7,010 bases of DNA from Candidatus Aminicenantota bacterium (GCA_030627155.1 DAOUSP010000063.1:1-7010); one strand, 5' to 3'. Counted from the first letter of the stretch, positions 1-6,627 are shown. A program made the numbers and translations. Notes: generated by a model from the letters alone, not told the origin.

Positions 1-178
1 AAATGGCGTTAAAAATCTGAAGGGAGCGACGCCATCCCCTTAAATTCATCTTTTCCTTTCTGCTTTTATCTACCCAGGTATCCATTATTGTGATGAGCCT
101 GAACCGAAAATTAGTTCTAAGCGCAAAAAAGCGCCCTAAAATATACTTAACTTACTGAAAAGGAATTAATTACTGAGG

Positions 179-232
179 CCCGACCCCAGCCCTCACAGCC
201 CTACCAAGACCCCAGCCCTACCAAGCCTACCC
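179..232 (-). repeat. C-rich short direct repeats; G-quadruplex motif on the minus strand
   Basis: GACCCCAGCCCT occurs at 182-193 and 208-219, and CAGCCCTACCAAG at 196-208 and 213-225, so the units overlap. The plus strand has C-runs at 179-181, 184-187, 190-192, 199-201, 210-213, 216-218 and 230-232. On the minus strand the four runs between 179 and 201 are separated by 2, 2 and 6 bases, which meets the usual G3+N1-7 quadruplex rule. The patch is strikingly GC-rich against an AT-rich background. It lies downstream of the nuclease gene in that gene's own sense, so read-through RNA would carry the G-rich strand. Any function is inference. Confidence 0.5.
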
Positions 233-299
233 TCATTTAATAAATTTCAGAGCATTTAAAAAGATTTAAAGAAACGAAGTAGAAATCCACAAGTATGTT

Positions 300-325
300 A
301 ACCTCAAAAAAGAGAGGTTGTTTAT
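300..325 (+). terminator. Weak hairpin, possible plus-strand terminator
   Basis: AACCTC (300-305) and GAGGTT (314-319) form a perfect 6-bp stem with an 8-base A-rich loop, followed by GTTTATTTC. The T-rich tail is interrupted and the stem is short. No plus-strand gene is visible before it in the window. It could end a transcript from left of the window, or be chance. Confidence 0.2.
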
Positions 326-416
326 TTCATTAACAAGGCTTTTAGAGTCTCGATCGAAATTTTCTTAGTCTCACATTGAAAGACTACTGTAGAAGAAAAT
401 TGTTTTTGAGCATGTA

Positions 417-1616
417 TTATTTTTTCTTTGCAATCGTAAGTCTGTAGCTTTTTTCTTTTGAAATAAATTTCTCGAGTTGTGTCAGTTTATCTTCGCCCCA
501 CTCCTTGTTCCTTAAAACTTTTCCCAGGGTGAAAACATCAAGATCCAAAACCTCTTCTAATTTGCCTATTTCCTTTAAAGTCTCTACCAGAACTTTTCTT
601 TCCTCAGTATTTTTAGGAGGGAATTTTATCAGATCGAACTCACTCACAGTTATTTTTTTGTCTGAACCAAAAACAACCGAGACCCCTTCTCTTTGACAGA
701 AAGCAATCAAAGCTTCCTTAAGCTTTTGAAGTTTCTCCTCAGCCTCTTTCTTATGTCTATCAAATTCATCTTTGATTTTGATATATTGATCGACAAGCTT
801 TAACCCTGGGTCATTTAAATATTCGTTTTCAGGCTTTTCTTCCAGCACTGCTTCGTGCTTCCACATGGTGCACAGACTCTTGTATAAACACCAGTCACAC
901 AAGTTCGATACATGAGGAGGGAACTCTCCTGTAGCTTCAATTTCTTTTATCTTTTCCAGCACCTCTCTTCTCAAATCTTCAAGCTGCCCTTTTGTCCGAA
1001 AGGATTCCATTTCCTTATCGAATGCCAGAAAATGCCAGACCAACCTAAGCTTCTGACAATCTTTAAAACGCTCACTCACCCATAATGCATACATTGCTAA
1101 CTGGCGGTCCTGGTCGAGGGCCTCTTGGGCTGGCAAAGATGTATTAGTCTTGTAATCATGCACTTCATAAAGGCCCTGCCCCATATCCATCAGCCGGTCG
1201 ATACGAATATGGAATAGATATTTCCCGTCTTCACTCAGAGGCAAGATATCTTTTGTCTCCAGTCCTATAACCTTGCCATGATCAAAAGGCTCATAGTGCT
1301 TGTAATAATCTTTAAGATAGCGCTCTCCCATCTTTCGATAGTTGTCCTGGGTGTAATCTTTTCTGACTATAATTATGGTTTCTTTCCATAAGTCTTCCCA
1401 CTGTTTGTTATAAAAAGCAAGCAGGTCCTCCAAATCCATGTGTTTCTCAAATAGTTTATCTCTGTATAATTTTTCAAGGGCTTCATGGACACGTGATCCG
1501 AGAAAAGTCTCCACTGTATCTTCTGCTTCGACTTTAATATTATCAATATAAGCATATTTATACTGTAAAGGACATGTTTCAAATGTTTGTATTTTGGAAT
1601 GGCTAAATGTTGACAT
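417..1616 (-). CDS. PD-(D/E)XK nuclease, Cas4/AddB-like, with an Fe-S cysteine signature
   Basis: A 399-residue protein of the RecB/Cas4-type PD-(D/E)XK superfamily (PDDEXK_1). Nuclease landmarks are in the right order: a conserved His in GSRVHEALE (H44), the motif II Asp in HIRID (D140), motif III DYKT (D154, K156) and QLAMYALW (Q172, Y176). C15 in the N-terminal TCPLQYKY, with C240, C243 and C249 (CxxCx5C), matches the four-cysteine 4Fe-4S arrangement known from Cas4 and AddB. Residues 275-305 look coiled-coil and are followed by a small C-terminal domain. Family members act as DNA exonucleases in repair or recombination, but no helicase, cas gene or phage gene is adjacent, so the process served is unknown. 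The open frame extends to 1703. I choose the ATG at 1616 because GAGGG lies 7 bases before it, the conserved domain begins right after it, and a promoter overlaps the longer N-terminus. It is divergent from psd. Confidence 0.85.
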   Translation of the reverse strand: MSTFSHSKIQTFETCPLQYKYAYIDNIKVEAEDTVETFLGSRVHEALEKLYRDKLFEKHMDLEDLLAFYNKQWEDLWKETIIIVRKDYTQDNYRKMGERYLKDYYKHYEPFDHGKVIGLETKDILPLSEDGKYLFHIRIDRLMDMGQGLYEVHDYKTNTSLPAQEALDQDRQLAMYALWVSERFKDCQKLRLVWHFLAFDKEMESFRTKGQLEDLRREVLEKIKEIEATGEFPPHVSNLCDWCLYKSLCTMWKHEAVLEEKPENEYLNDPGLKLVDQYIKIKDEFDRHKKEAEEKLQKLKEALIAFCQREGVSVVFGSDKKITVSEFDLIKFPPKNTEERKVLVETLKEIGKLEEVLDLDVFTLGKVLRNKEWGEDKLTQLEKFISKEKSYRLTIAKKK

Positions 1617-1669
1617 TCTGATTCCCTCAAAAGAAAGATTTTTTATATTATTCCATAGTAAACTCGTAA

Positions 1670-1699
1670 AGTATAGGGACATGTCAATCAGAAATTCAA
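1670..1699 (-). promoter_or_regulatory. Candidate promoter for the nuclease gene
   Basis: Read on the minus strand, TTGAAT (1694-1699) and TATACT (1670-1675) are separated by 18 bases. The predicted start near 1663 gives a leader of about 47 bases to the ATG at 1616. A perfect TTGACA also occurs at 1682-1687 but has a poorer partner (AGTTTA). The position argues against translation starting at 1703. Boxes were judged by eye only. Confidence 0.4.
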
Positions 1700-1722
1700 A
1701 CACAGCAAGACTAATGAATAAA

Positions 1723-1751
1723 TTGATTTTCTAAGCAAAAGTATATATATT
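1723..1751 (+). promoter_or_regulatory. Candidate promoter for the psd-pssA-protease operon
   Basis: TTGATT (1723-1728) and TATATT (1746-1751) are separated by 17 bases, close to the sigma70 consensus. The implied transcription start is near 1758, leaving an untranslated leader of about 78 bases before psd. It lies back to back with the nuclease promoter candidate, so the shared 1617-1835 gap could coordinate both. The surrounding sequence is very AT-rich, which raises the chance of a false match. Confidence 0.4.
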
Positions 1752-1835
1752 TAAAACTCTAAAATAAATTTCCGAGAGAAAATTCATATTCATAAGATTA
1801 AAGCAAAAGAGATAATTTCTGACAGAGGGCAAAAC

Positions 1836-2468
1836 ATGAAAATAGCAAAGGAGGGCTTGTTTTTTATTATTCCTTTTCTGGCTTTATCTGTTGTTTTTCT
1901 CTGGGTTGACCTGTGGATTCTTTTCGCACTCTGTTTAATTATCGCTTCCAAATTCATCTTCTTTTTCCGCGACCCTGTGCGTAAAATCCCAGAAGATGAA
2001 AATTCGATACTTTCTCCAGCTGACGGAAAAATCGTAAAAATTGAAACCTTTAATAATCATCCGTTTTTTTCTTCCCCGGTTACAATCGTCAGTGTTTTCC
2101 TATCGATATTTAATGTCCATATTACACGAGCTCCGATCTCTGGAGTAGTCAGAGAAATCGAGTACCATCCAGGAAAATTCTTCCCGGCTTACAAAGATGA
2201 AGCTGGATTAAAGAATGAATCAAACTCTATTTATATAAATGGCAATGACACTAACATAATCGTAAAGCAAATCGTAGGAATAGCAGCTCGTCGAATAAAA
2301 TGCTTTGTAAAAAAGAGACAGAAGATTATAAGAGGACAAAAAATGGGCCTGATGTACTTTGGCTCAAGAGTTAACATTTTCCTTCCCAAAGAAATCCGCT
2401 TGAATGTCCACTTGAATCAAAAAGTTAAAGCAGGAGAAACTGAAATTGCCTATATCGAAAAAGGATAG
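1836..2468 (+). CDS. psd: Phosphatidylserine decarboxylase, short type, pyruvoyl-dependent
   Basis: Decarboxylates phosphatidylserine to phosphatidylethanolamine at the inner membrane. The 210 residues match the short (archaeal-type) family. A hydrophobic anchor lies at about 8-42, then FFRDPVR (43-49), SPADGK with the likely catalytic Asp (D63), NVHITRAP with the conserved His (H95), KNESNS (126-131) and ARRI (151-154). FGSR at 175-178 is the self-cleavage site of this subtype. Cutting between G176 and S177 should give a beta chain and a small alpha chain whose N-terminal Ser becomes the pyruvoyl group. All key residues are present, so it should be active. The ATG is preceded by AGAGGG at a 6-base distance. 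It is the first gene of an operon, and pssA follows after 4 bases, so substrate-making and substrate-using enzymes are co-transcribed. Confidence 0.93.
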   Translation: MKIAKEGLFFIIPFLALSVVFLWVDLWILFALCLIIASKFIFFFRDPVRKIPEDENSILSPADGKIVKIETFNNHPFFSSPVTIVSVFLSIFNVHITRAPISGVVREIEYHPGKFFPAYKDEAGLKNESNSIYINGNDTNIIVKQIVGIAARRIKCFVKKRQKIIRGQKMGLMYFGSRVNIFLPKEIRLNVHLNQKVKAGETEIAYIEKG

Positions 2469-2472
2469 AATA

Positions 2473-3222
2473 ATGAAACGACAAAAAACATTTTTATTGC
2501 CTAATTTATTTACATTAATTAACTTATTTTTTGGCTATCTAAGCATCTTGTCTTCTTTCCATGGAAAGTATTTCACAGCAGCATTTCTTATAATCTTTGC
2601 TGCTGTCATGGACGGCTTCGACGGAATCGCTGCCCGTATGACTAAAACTCATTCTGAGCTTGGCGTTCAGCTCGACTCCCTTGCTGATGTCATCTCATTT
2701 GGAGTAGCACCTTCGATTCTCCTTTACTTCTGGGGATTTAACTTGGCTAACCTGCCACGAACGGATATCTTCTTCAGTTTTATTTTTCTTTCAGCTGGCG
2801 TCCTGCGTTTAGCCCGCTATAACACCATTCAAAAGAATATGATTGACAGGAAATTTTACACAGGATTGACCATTCCATCGGCTTCCTTGCTTATCGCAGC
2901 AATTGTTTTGAATCATCCAGCTCCAATAACAATAAAACCACATGCCTTTCTGCTGGCTGTTTTGATTGTCATCCTTTCTCTTTTTATGGTAAGCACCATA
3001 AAGTACAGAAATTTCCTGAATTTCAATTTTCGCAAAAGAATTGACCTCAAAACAGCTTTTCTCGTAGCTATCATCTTAAGCAGTTTAATTCTGTATCCAA
3101 GAATTTTCATCCTCAGCTATTCCTTCCTAAACGTCCTGTATGGACCAATAATCCATCTATTTAAGCGGTTAAAGAAGAAAGCACAAGAAGAATTGGAAGA
3201 AGTTGAAGCCGAAGTCCACTGA
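2473..3222 (+). CDS. pssA: CDP-diacylglycerol--serine O-phosphatidyltransferase
   Basis: Makes phosphatidylserine from CDP-diacylglycerol and L-serine, feeding the decarboxylase encoded just upstream. The 249-residue membrane protein carries the complete CDP-alcohol phosphotransferase motif DxxDGxxAR(x8)GxxxDxxxD, with D47, D50, G51, A54, R55, G64, D68 and D72. RLARYN (112-116 region) and FYTGLTIP (128-135) are typical of the PssA branch rather than phosphatidylglycerophosphate synthase. There are roughly six to eight membrane segments, then a charged tail rich in Lys and Glu (about 231-249). The frame could open at a TTG at 2446 inside psd. I choose the ATG at 2473 because AAGGA lies 7 bases before it and the family's usual N-terminus (FLLPNLFTLINLF) follows at once. 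A CDP-diacylglycerol synthase is not in the window. Confidence 0.93.
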   Translation: MKRQKTFLLPNLFTLINLFFGYLSILSSFHGKYFTAAFLIIFAAVMDGFDGIAARMTKTHSELGVQLDSLADVISFGVAPSILLYFWGFNLANLPRTDIFFSFIFLSAGVLRLARYNTIQKNMIDRKFYTGLTIPSASLLIAAIVLNHPAPITIKPHAFLLAVLIVILSLFMVSTIKYRNFLNFNFRKRIDLKTAFLVAIILSSLILYPRIFILSYSFLNVLYGPIIHLFKRLKKKAQEELEEVEAEVH

Positions 3223-3255
3223 AATATATTATAAGGAAGCCAAGCTCAATCCGGA

Positions 3256-5013
3256 ATGAAGCGCCAGTTTAATAAAGATTTCTATCAAGTACAAAGCCAG
3301 CAATGGAAGAAAAGCATTGTCCTCTTATTGATTCTTATTATTTTTTACTTCTTTGCCATTGGATTTGTTACAGCAATTTTCCTACTTAGCTTTGGACTTA
3401 TTTTCAGTAGGTTCGGGTTTTTTTCAGAAAACTTCATCATTAAACTCTTCATCACAATTTCTATTCTGTCAGTAGCCATTTCTTTATTTCATCTTTATGA
3501 TGCTCGAAAATTCGGAGCACAATTTATCAGACGCCGCCTTGGTGCCAAATCCCCCGACAGCAAAGACCGATACCATAAGCGATTCATCAACACCTTAGAA
3601 GAAATGAGAATAGCTGGAGGTCTTCCAAAGGTCCAGTCTTATATAATCCCTACTTATGCTGTCAACTCCATGGCTCTTATAGAAGCAGATAAATCTCCCA
3701 GCGTGATTGTGACCGAAGGACTCCTTGCCGATTTTACTCGCGATGAACTCCAGGCGGTGATCGCTCATGAATTGGCCCATATACTACGCGGAGATGCTTT
3801 TTTCATCACTTTGGCTTGCTCGTTGGCCAACTTTTTCGAGCGGCTGCGTCAAGCCATAGAACCCGAAATGGCATCCTCTGGAGGAATCCCTCTAAAGCAG
3901 GAAGCCACAGGAGGAGGTTTTTTACTATATTTGGCTTTGACTCTATCTTCGATCATAATGCATTTAATCAGTGCTTTTATCAGCCGTGAAAGAGAAATAT
4001 TAGCCGATGCCGCAGCCGTAGAGTTGAGCCGGAATCCTAAAGCTCTGGCTCAAGCTATTTACAAGGCCCATGTAAAAAATTCTTTTGTGGGCGAATTCAA
4101 CCTGACTTACAGTCCTTTATTCATAGTCCCCCCTTATTCGAGGGGAAAAGACGATAGCTTCTTCAATAATATTTTCAACTCTCATCCTCCTCTTATACGA
4201 AGAATTTTTCTTCTTACAGACATGATCCCGACAACTCCCGCTGCAATCATAAATGAAGTCATAGAAATCCAGAAAACAAGAGAAAAAAGTCGGGTAGTTC
4301 TTCACTCCCCTGAAGAAAAGCTACAGAAAAAATTGTCATTCGTCGAACCTCCTCATGCCCTTCCTTCACCTCAAGAAGGGAAAATATGGCTGATACGCAC
4401 TCCAAAGGGAAAATGGGAAGGACTACACACATTGGAAGAGCTTGTCTATCTTCGCACTTTTTCTCCTCTCATATGGATTAAAAATATACAAGAACAAATC
4501 GAAGCCCCGGCCAGAGACTTTCCTCAGGTAAGGAATGCACTCGTTTGTATAGGCAAGAAAAAGCACTTAAACCCTGCTAAACAAAACCTGTGCCCCCGCT
4601 GCACTATTCCTTTAAAAGAAAGTTACTATGAAGGTGTAGCCATCAAGTTCTGTCCAAAATGCCTGGGTAAACTCATCGATTCTGCAGTGATGAGCAGGAT
4701 AATCACCCGAAAAGAGGTAAACTTCTCTGATTATTTAGAGCAAAAAGCCAAAAGTTTCCAAAAAAAATATATGGCCAATCCTTTCTTAATCAGAAAAATT
4801 ACTGGTGAAAAATCCAAAAATATCCTTTGTCCCAACTGTGGGGCAAAGATGCTTCCCCGCCCATACACTTATTATTATGTCATTCCTGTGAATAAATGCT
4901 TATCTTGTCAGAAAATCTGGTTTGACACCGATGAAATGGAAATCCTCCAATTTCTTATAGAAGAGAAACTCAAATCTCCTTCAACGCCTTCTATTGATTC
5001 CTTGGACGATTAG
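3256..5013 (+). CDS. M48/HtpX-like membrane metalloprotease with GYF-like and twin zinc-ribbon tail
   Basis: A 585-residue protein. The N-terminal half resembles HtpX-type zinc proteases that degrade damaged membrane proteins. Membrane segments lie at about 21-50, 61-80 and 221-242. The zinc site is HELAH (171-175), with the third ligand likely E247 in SREREILADA, and the NSHPP motif (308-312) is typical of the family. Residues about 376-430 (IWLIRTPKGKWEGLHTLEEL onward) resemble the GYF_2 fold found in bacterial membrane proteins. Two zf-TFIIB-like ribbons follow: C446/C449 with C466/C469, and C525/C528 with C548/C551. HtpX itself is about 290 residues, so about 240 are extra. The only possible start is the ATG at 3256, because a stop lies at 3232. 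Its nearest ribosome-binding site, AAGGAAG, is 16 bases away, so translation may depend on pssA, whose stop is 33 bases upstream. The substrate is unknown. Confidence 0.85.
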   Translation: MKRQFNKDFYQVQSQQWKKSIVLLLILIIFYFFAIGFVTAIFLLSFGLIFSRFGFFSENFIIKLFITISILSVAISLFHLYDARKFGAQFIRRRLGAKSPDSKDRYHKRFINTLEEMRIAGGLPKVQSYIIPTYAVNSMALIEADKSPSVIVTEGLLADFTRDELQAVIAHELAHILRGDAFFITLACSLANFFERLRQAIEPEMASSGGIPLKQEATGGGFLLYLALTLSSIIMHLISAFISREREILADAAAVELSRNPKALAQAIYKAHVKNSFVGEFNLTYSPLFIVPPYSRGKDDSFFNNIFNSHPPLIRRIFLLTDMIPTTPAAIINEVIEIQKTREKSRVVLHSPEEKLQKKLSFVEPPHALPSPQEGKIWLIRTPKGKWEGLHTLEELVYLRTFSPLIWIKNIQEQIEAPARDFPQVRNALVCIGKKKHLNPAKQNLCPRCTIPLKESYYEGVAIKFCPKCLGKLIDSAVMSRIITRKEVNFSDYLEQKAKSFQKKYMANPFLIRKITGEKSKNILCPNCGAKMLPRPYTYYYVIPVNKCLSCQKIWFDTDEMEILQFLIEEKLKSPSTPSIDSLDD

Positions 5014-5037
5014 GTTTCTGCCATAAACTTATTGGAC
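5014..5037. other. 24-bp gap between convergent genes, no clear terminator
   Basis: The protease gene and trpB2 end toward each other here. I find no GC-rich hairpin with a T-run on either strand. AGGTT (5012-5016) and AACCT (5050-5054) are complementary, but far apart and partly inside the genes. Transcripts from both sides may overlap or end by another route. Confidence 0.4.
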
Positions 5038-6402
5038 TTAATCTACAGGAACCTTTGGCAAATGAGCCAGTGCTTCAATAACTTTTTTTTCTGGATAATC
5101 ATAATTTGAAAGTTCGCCGCCAAGGTAAGCTTCATATGCAGCCATGTCGAAATGCCCGTGTCCACTATGAGCTAAAAGGATGGTCTTTGATTCACCGGAT
5201 TCTTTACACTTAAGGGCCTCATCAATTACTACTCGTATAGCATGATTTGGTTCTGGTGCGCTGATAATGCCTTCAGTTCTGGCAAATATGACCCCAGCAT
5301 CGAAAGCTGCAATTTGTGGAACAGCTCTTGCCTCAACCAGGCCTAATTTATGCAGGTGACATATGATGGGCGCCATTCCATGATAGCGTAACCCTCCTGC
5401 ATGCACTGGTGGCGGAATAAAATCATGCCCCAGTGTATACATCTTTATCAACGGGGTAAGTCCTGCTTGATCGCCAAAATCGTAAGCATATAGTCCTTTG
5501 GTCACTGTTGGACAACTTGTTGGTTCTACATTTATTATGCGTAATTTCGGCTTCTTCCCATCTATCTTATCCTTAATAAAAGGCAAAAAAAGACCTGCGA
5601 AATTAGAACCTCCTCCGATACATCCGACAATAATATCAGGGTAAGCATCAGCAATCTCCATCTGTTTCTTTGTTTCTAAACCTATGACCGTTTGATGCAA
5701 CAGAACATGATTCAGCACACTTCCCAGAGAATAGTGAGTATCATCGCATGATACCGCATCCTCTACAGCTTCGCTGATGGCAATACCAAGACTTCCAGGG
5801 CTATCAGGATCTTTCTCCAAGACATTTCTTCCAACTCTTGTGTCTGGACTAGGACTAGGCACACACTTTCCTCCCCAGGTTTCCATCATGATACGACGAT
5901 ACGGTTTTTGGTGATAGCTTATAGCAACCATATAAACTTTAATCTCAACACCAAAACAGGCGCCACCAAAAGATAGAGAACTCCCCCATTGACCAGCTCC
6001 TGTCTCAGTTACAATGCGCTTGATCCTTTCTTTTTTATTATAATAGACTTGAGCAACAGCCGTGTTAGGTTTATGGCTTCCTGAAGGACTCGATCCCTCA
6101 TATTTATAGAATATTTTCGCCGGTGTATCTAAAGCTTTTTCCAATCGATAAGCACGATATAAAGCTGTAGGTCTCCATAACCTATAAACCTCCTGCACTT
6201 CATCAGGTATTTCGATCCAGCGCTCAGTGCTTATCTCCTGTTTAATTAATTCCACAGGGAAAAGAAGAGCCAAATCATCAGGACATACGGGCTTTCCTGT
6301 TTGTGGATGCAAAACAGGAGGTAAAGGCTCAGGCAAATCAGCTTGAATATTATACCAAGATGAAGCTAAATCTTTCTGATCCAGAGTAAATTTAGTTATC
6401 AT
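5038..6402 (-). CDS. trpB2: Tryptophan synthase beta chain, TrpB2 type
   Basis: A PLP enzyme expected to join indole to serine-derived aminoacrylate to give tryptophan. The 454 residues are longer than canonical TrpB (about 400) and match the TrpB2 branch. RPTALYRA lies at 77-84, and SGSHKPNT has the Schiff-base lysine K111. ETGAGQWG (133-140) has catalytic E133 and the Trp typical of TrpB2, where canonical TrpB has His. GGGSN (263-267) binds the PLP phosphate, and SGHGHFD (413-419) is near the C-terminus. No trpA or canonical trpB is nearby, as is common for TrpB2, which is often viewed as an indole-salvage enzyme. At least one archaeal TrpB2 is reported to prefer O-phosphoserine. The frame opens at a GTG at 6420, but AAGGAG lies 6 bases before the ATG at 6402, which I choose. 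The upstream leader with Trp codons supports a role in tryptophan supply. Confidence 0.93.
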   Translation of the reverse strand: MITKFTLDQKDLASSWYNIQADLPEPLPPVLHPQTGKPVCPDDLALLFPVELIKQEISTERWIEIPDEVQEVYRLWRPTALYRAYRLEKALDTPAKIFYKYEGSSPSGSHKPNTAVAQVYYNKKERIKRIVTETGAGQWGSSLSFGGACFGVEIKVYMVAISYHQKPYRRIMMETWGGKCVPSPSPDTRVGRNVLEKDPDSPGSLGIAISEAVEDAVSCDDTHYSLGSVLNHVLLHQTVIGLETKKQMEIADAYPDIIVGCIGGGSNFAGLFLPFIKDKIDGKKPKLRIINVEPTSCPTVTKGLYAYDFGDQAGLTPLIKMYTLGHDFIPPPVHAGGLRYHGMAPIICHLHKLGLVEARAVPQIAAFDAGVIFARTEGIISAPEPNHAIRVVIDEALKCKESGESKTILLAHSGHGHFDMAAYEAYLGGELSNYDYPEKKVIEALAHLPKVPVD

Positions 6403-6406
6403 TTTT

Positions 6407-6448
6407 ATCTCCTTTTTCACTTTTTGATAGAGTTCAACTAAAAAAGAT
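6407..6448 (-). promoter_or_regulatory. Possible helix hiding the trpB2 ribosome-binding site
   Basis: On the minus strand AUCUUUUUU (6440-6448) can pair with AAAAAGGAGAU (6407-6417) over nine base pairs, two of them G-U, across a 22-base loop. This would cover the AAGGAG of trpB2. The helix is AU-rich and weak, so it may matter only if the upstream leader changes its availability. It is an inference from pairing alone. Confidence 0.25.
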
Positions 6449-6474
6449 TAATGAGGGAAATTGTAAAGATATGC

Positions 6475-6496
6475 TGGTTCCGGCTTAGCGGAACCA
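6475..6496 (-). promoter_or_regulatory. Stem-loop overlapping the end of the Trp leader frame (attenuator candidate)
   Basis: TGGTTCCG and CGGAACCA form a perfect 8-bp stem with a 6-base loop, ending 72 bases before the trpB2 ATG. On the minus strand the 5' arm begins with the last Trp codon of the leader frame, and the loop contains its TAA stop (6485-6487). A ribosome stalled at the paired Trp codons, or stopped at the TAA, would block the stem. The bases after it (GCATATCTTTACAATTT) are not a proper T-run, so a classical terminator is doubtful. Confidence 0.5.
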
Positions 6497-6586
6497 CCAA
6501 GAAAGATGCCAGGCGAGATTAGTATTCAAGAGACTAATAGGAATATAAGTTCTATTCAGACTCAATTTCAAACAATCGACTATCAT
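6485..6586 (-). CDS. Putative tryptophan leader peptide for trpB2
   Basis: A short minus-strand frame ending in A-W-H-L-S-W-W-F-R-stop. Its three TGG codons, at 6509-6511, 6497-6499 and 6494-6496, fall within the last eight sense codons and lie upstream of a tryptophan synthase gene in the same orientation. That is the layout of leader peptides used for ribosome-mediated attenuation. The start is uncertain. The only ATG in the frame is at 6586 and gives 33 residues, but it has no good ribosome-binding site and would sit only a few bases after the predicted transcription start. TTG codons at 6529 and elsewhere are alternatives, and the frame stays open back to a TTG at 6667. The rest of the peptide is unremarkable, which fits a sequence selected only for its Trp codons. 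Confidence 0.45.
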   Translation of the reverse strand: MIVDCLKLSLNRTYIPISLLNTNLAWHLSWWFR

Positions 6587-6599
6587 TTTTTGTAAATCT

Positions 6600-6627
6600 A
6601 TCTTAATATCTTTTCCTGAAATGTCAA
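6600..6627 (-). promoter_or_regulatory. Candidate promoter for the leader and trpB2
   Basis: On the minus strand a perfect TTGACA (6622-6627) is followed after 16 bases by TAAGAT (6600-6605), with transcription expected to start near 6593. It lies in the roughly 300-bp gap after the aspartokinase stop codon, and implies that trpB2 is transcribed independently of the upstream gene. The -10 box is only a partial match. Confidence 0.4.

Larger units (their letters stand above)
1..416. other. Non-coding stretch downstream of the nuclease gene
   Basis: I see no convincing protein or RNA gene here. The stretch holds the C-rich repeat patch at 179-232 and several short inverted repeats. ATGGCGT at 3-9 pairs with ACGCCAT at 29-35. 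GCGC at 121-124 pairs with GCGC at 131-134 across six A. AACCTC at 300-305 pairs with GAGGTT at 314-319, and TAGTCT at 366-371 pairs with AGACTA at 381-386. The palindrome TCGATCGA lies at 350-357. None of the hairpins is followed by a clean run of T on either strand, so no strong terminator is called for the minus-strand gene that ends at 417. Whatever gene lies left of base 1 is unknown. Confidence 0.6.

Noticed and set aside
182..225. CRISPR-like repeat array
   Set aside because: The repeat units are only 12-13 bases, overlap one another and have no spacers of regular length.
300..319. Terminator for the nuclease gene on the minus strand
   Set aside because: In that direction the 6-bp hairpin is followed by AACATACTTG with no T-run, so it does not fit an intrinsic terminator.
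417..1616. Calling the nuclease cas4
   Set aside because: The motif set is shared by Cas4, AddB and other RecB-like nucleases. No CRISPR repeats or cas genes are in the window, and at 399 residues the protein is about twice the usual Cas4 length.
1617..1703. Longer nuclease start at 1703
   Set aside because: The 29 extra residues precede the conserved domain, the promoter candidate lies within them, and a well-spaced GAGGG sits just before the ATG at 1616.
2446..2472. TTG start of pssA overlapping the end of psd
   Set aside because: The ATG at 2473 has a well-placed AAGGA and matches the family N-terminus. The nine extra residues add nothing recognisable.
6487..6500. GGTGGTTCCGC upstream of trpB2 resembles the T-box core (AGGGUGGNACCGCG)
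   Set aside because: Only part of the core matches. The variable base that should pair with the tRNA end is T rather than the C expected for tRNA-Trp. I see no Stem I or specifier loop upstream and no terminator with a T-run. The same bases are explained by Trp codons of a leader frame.
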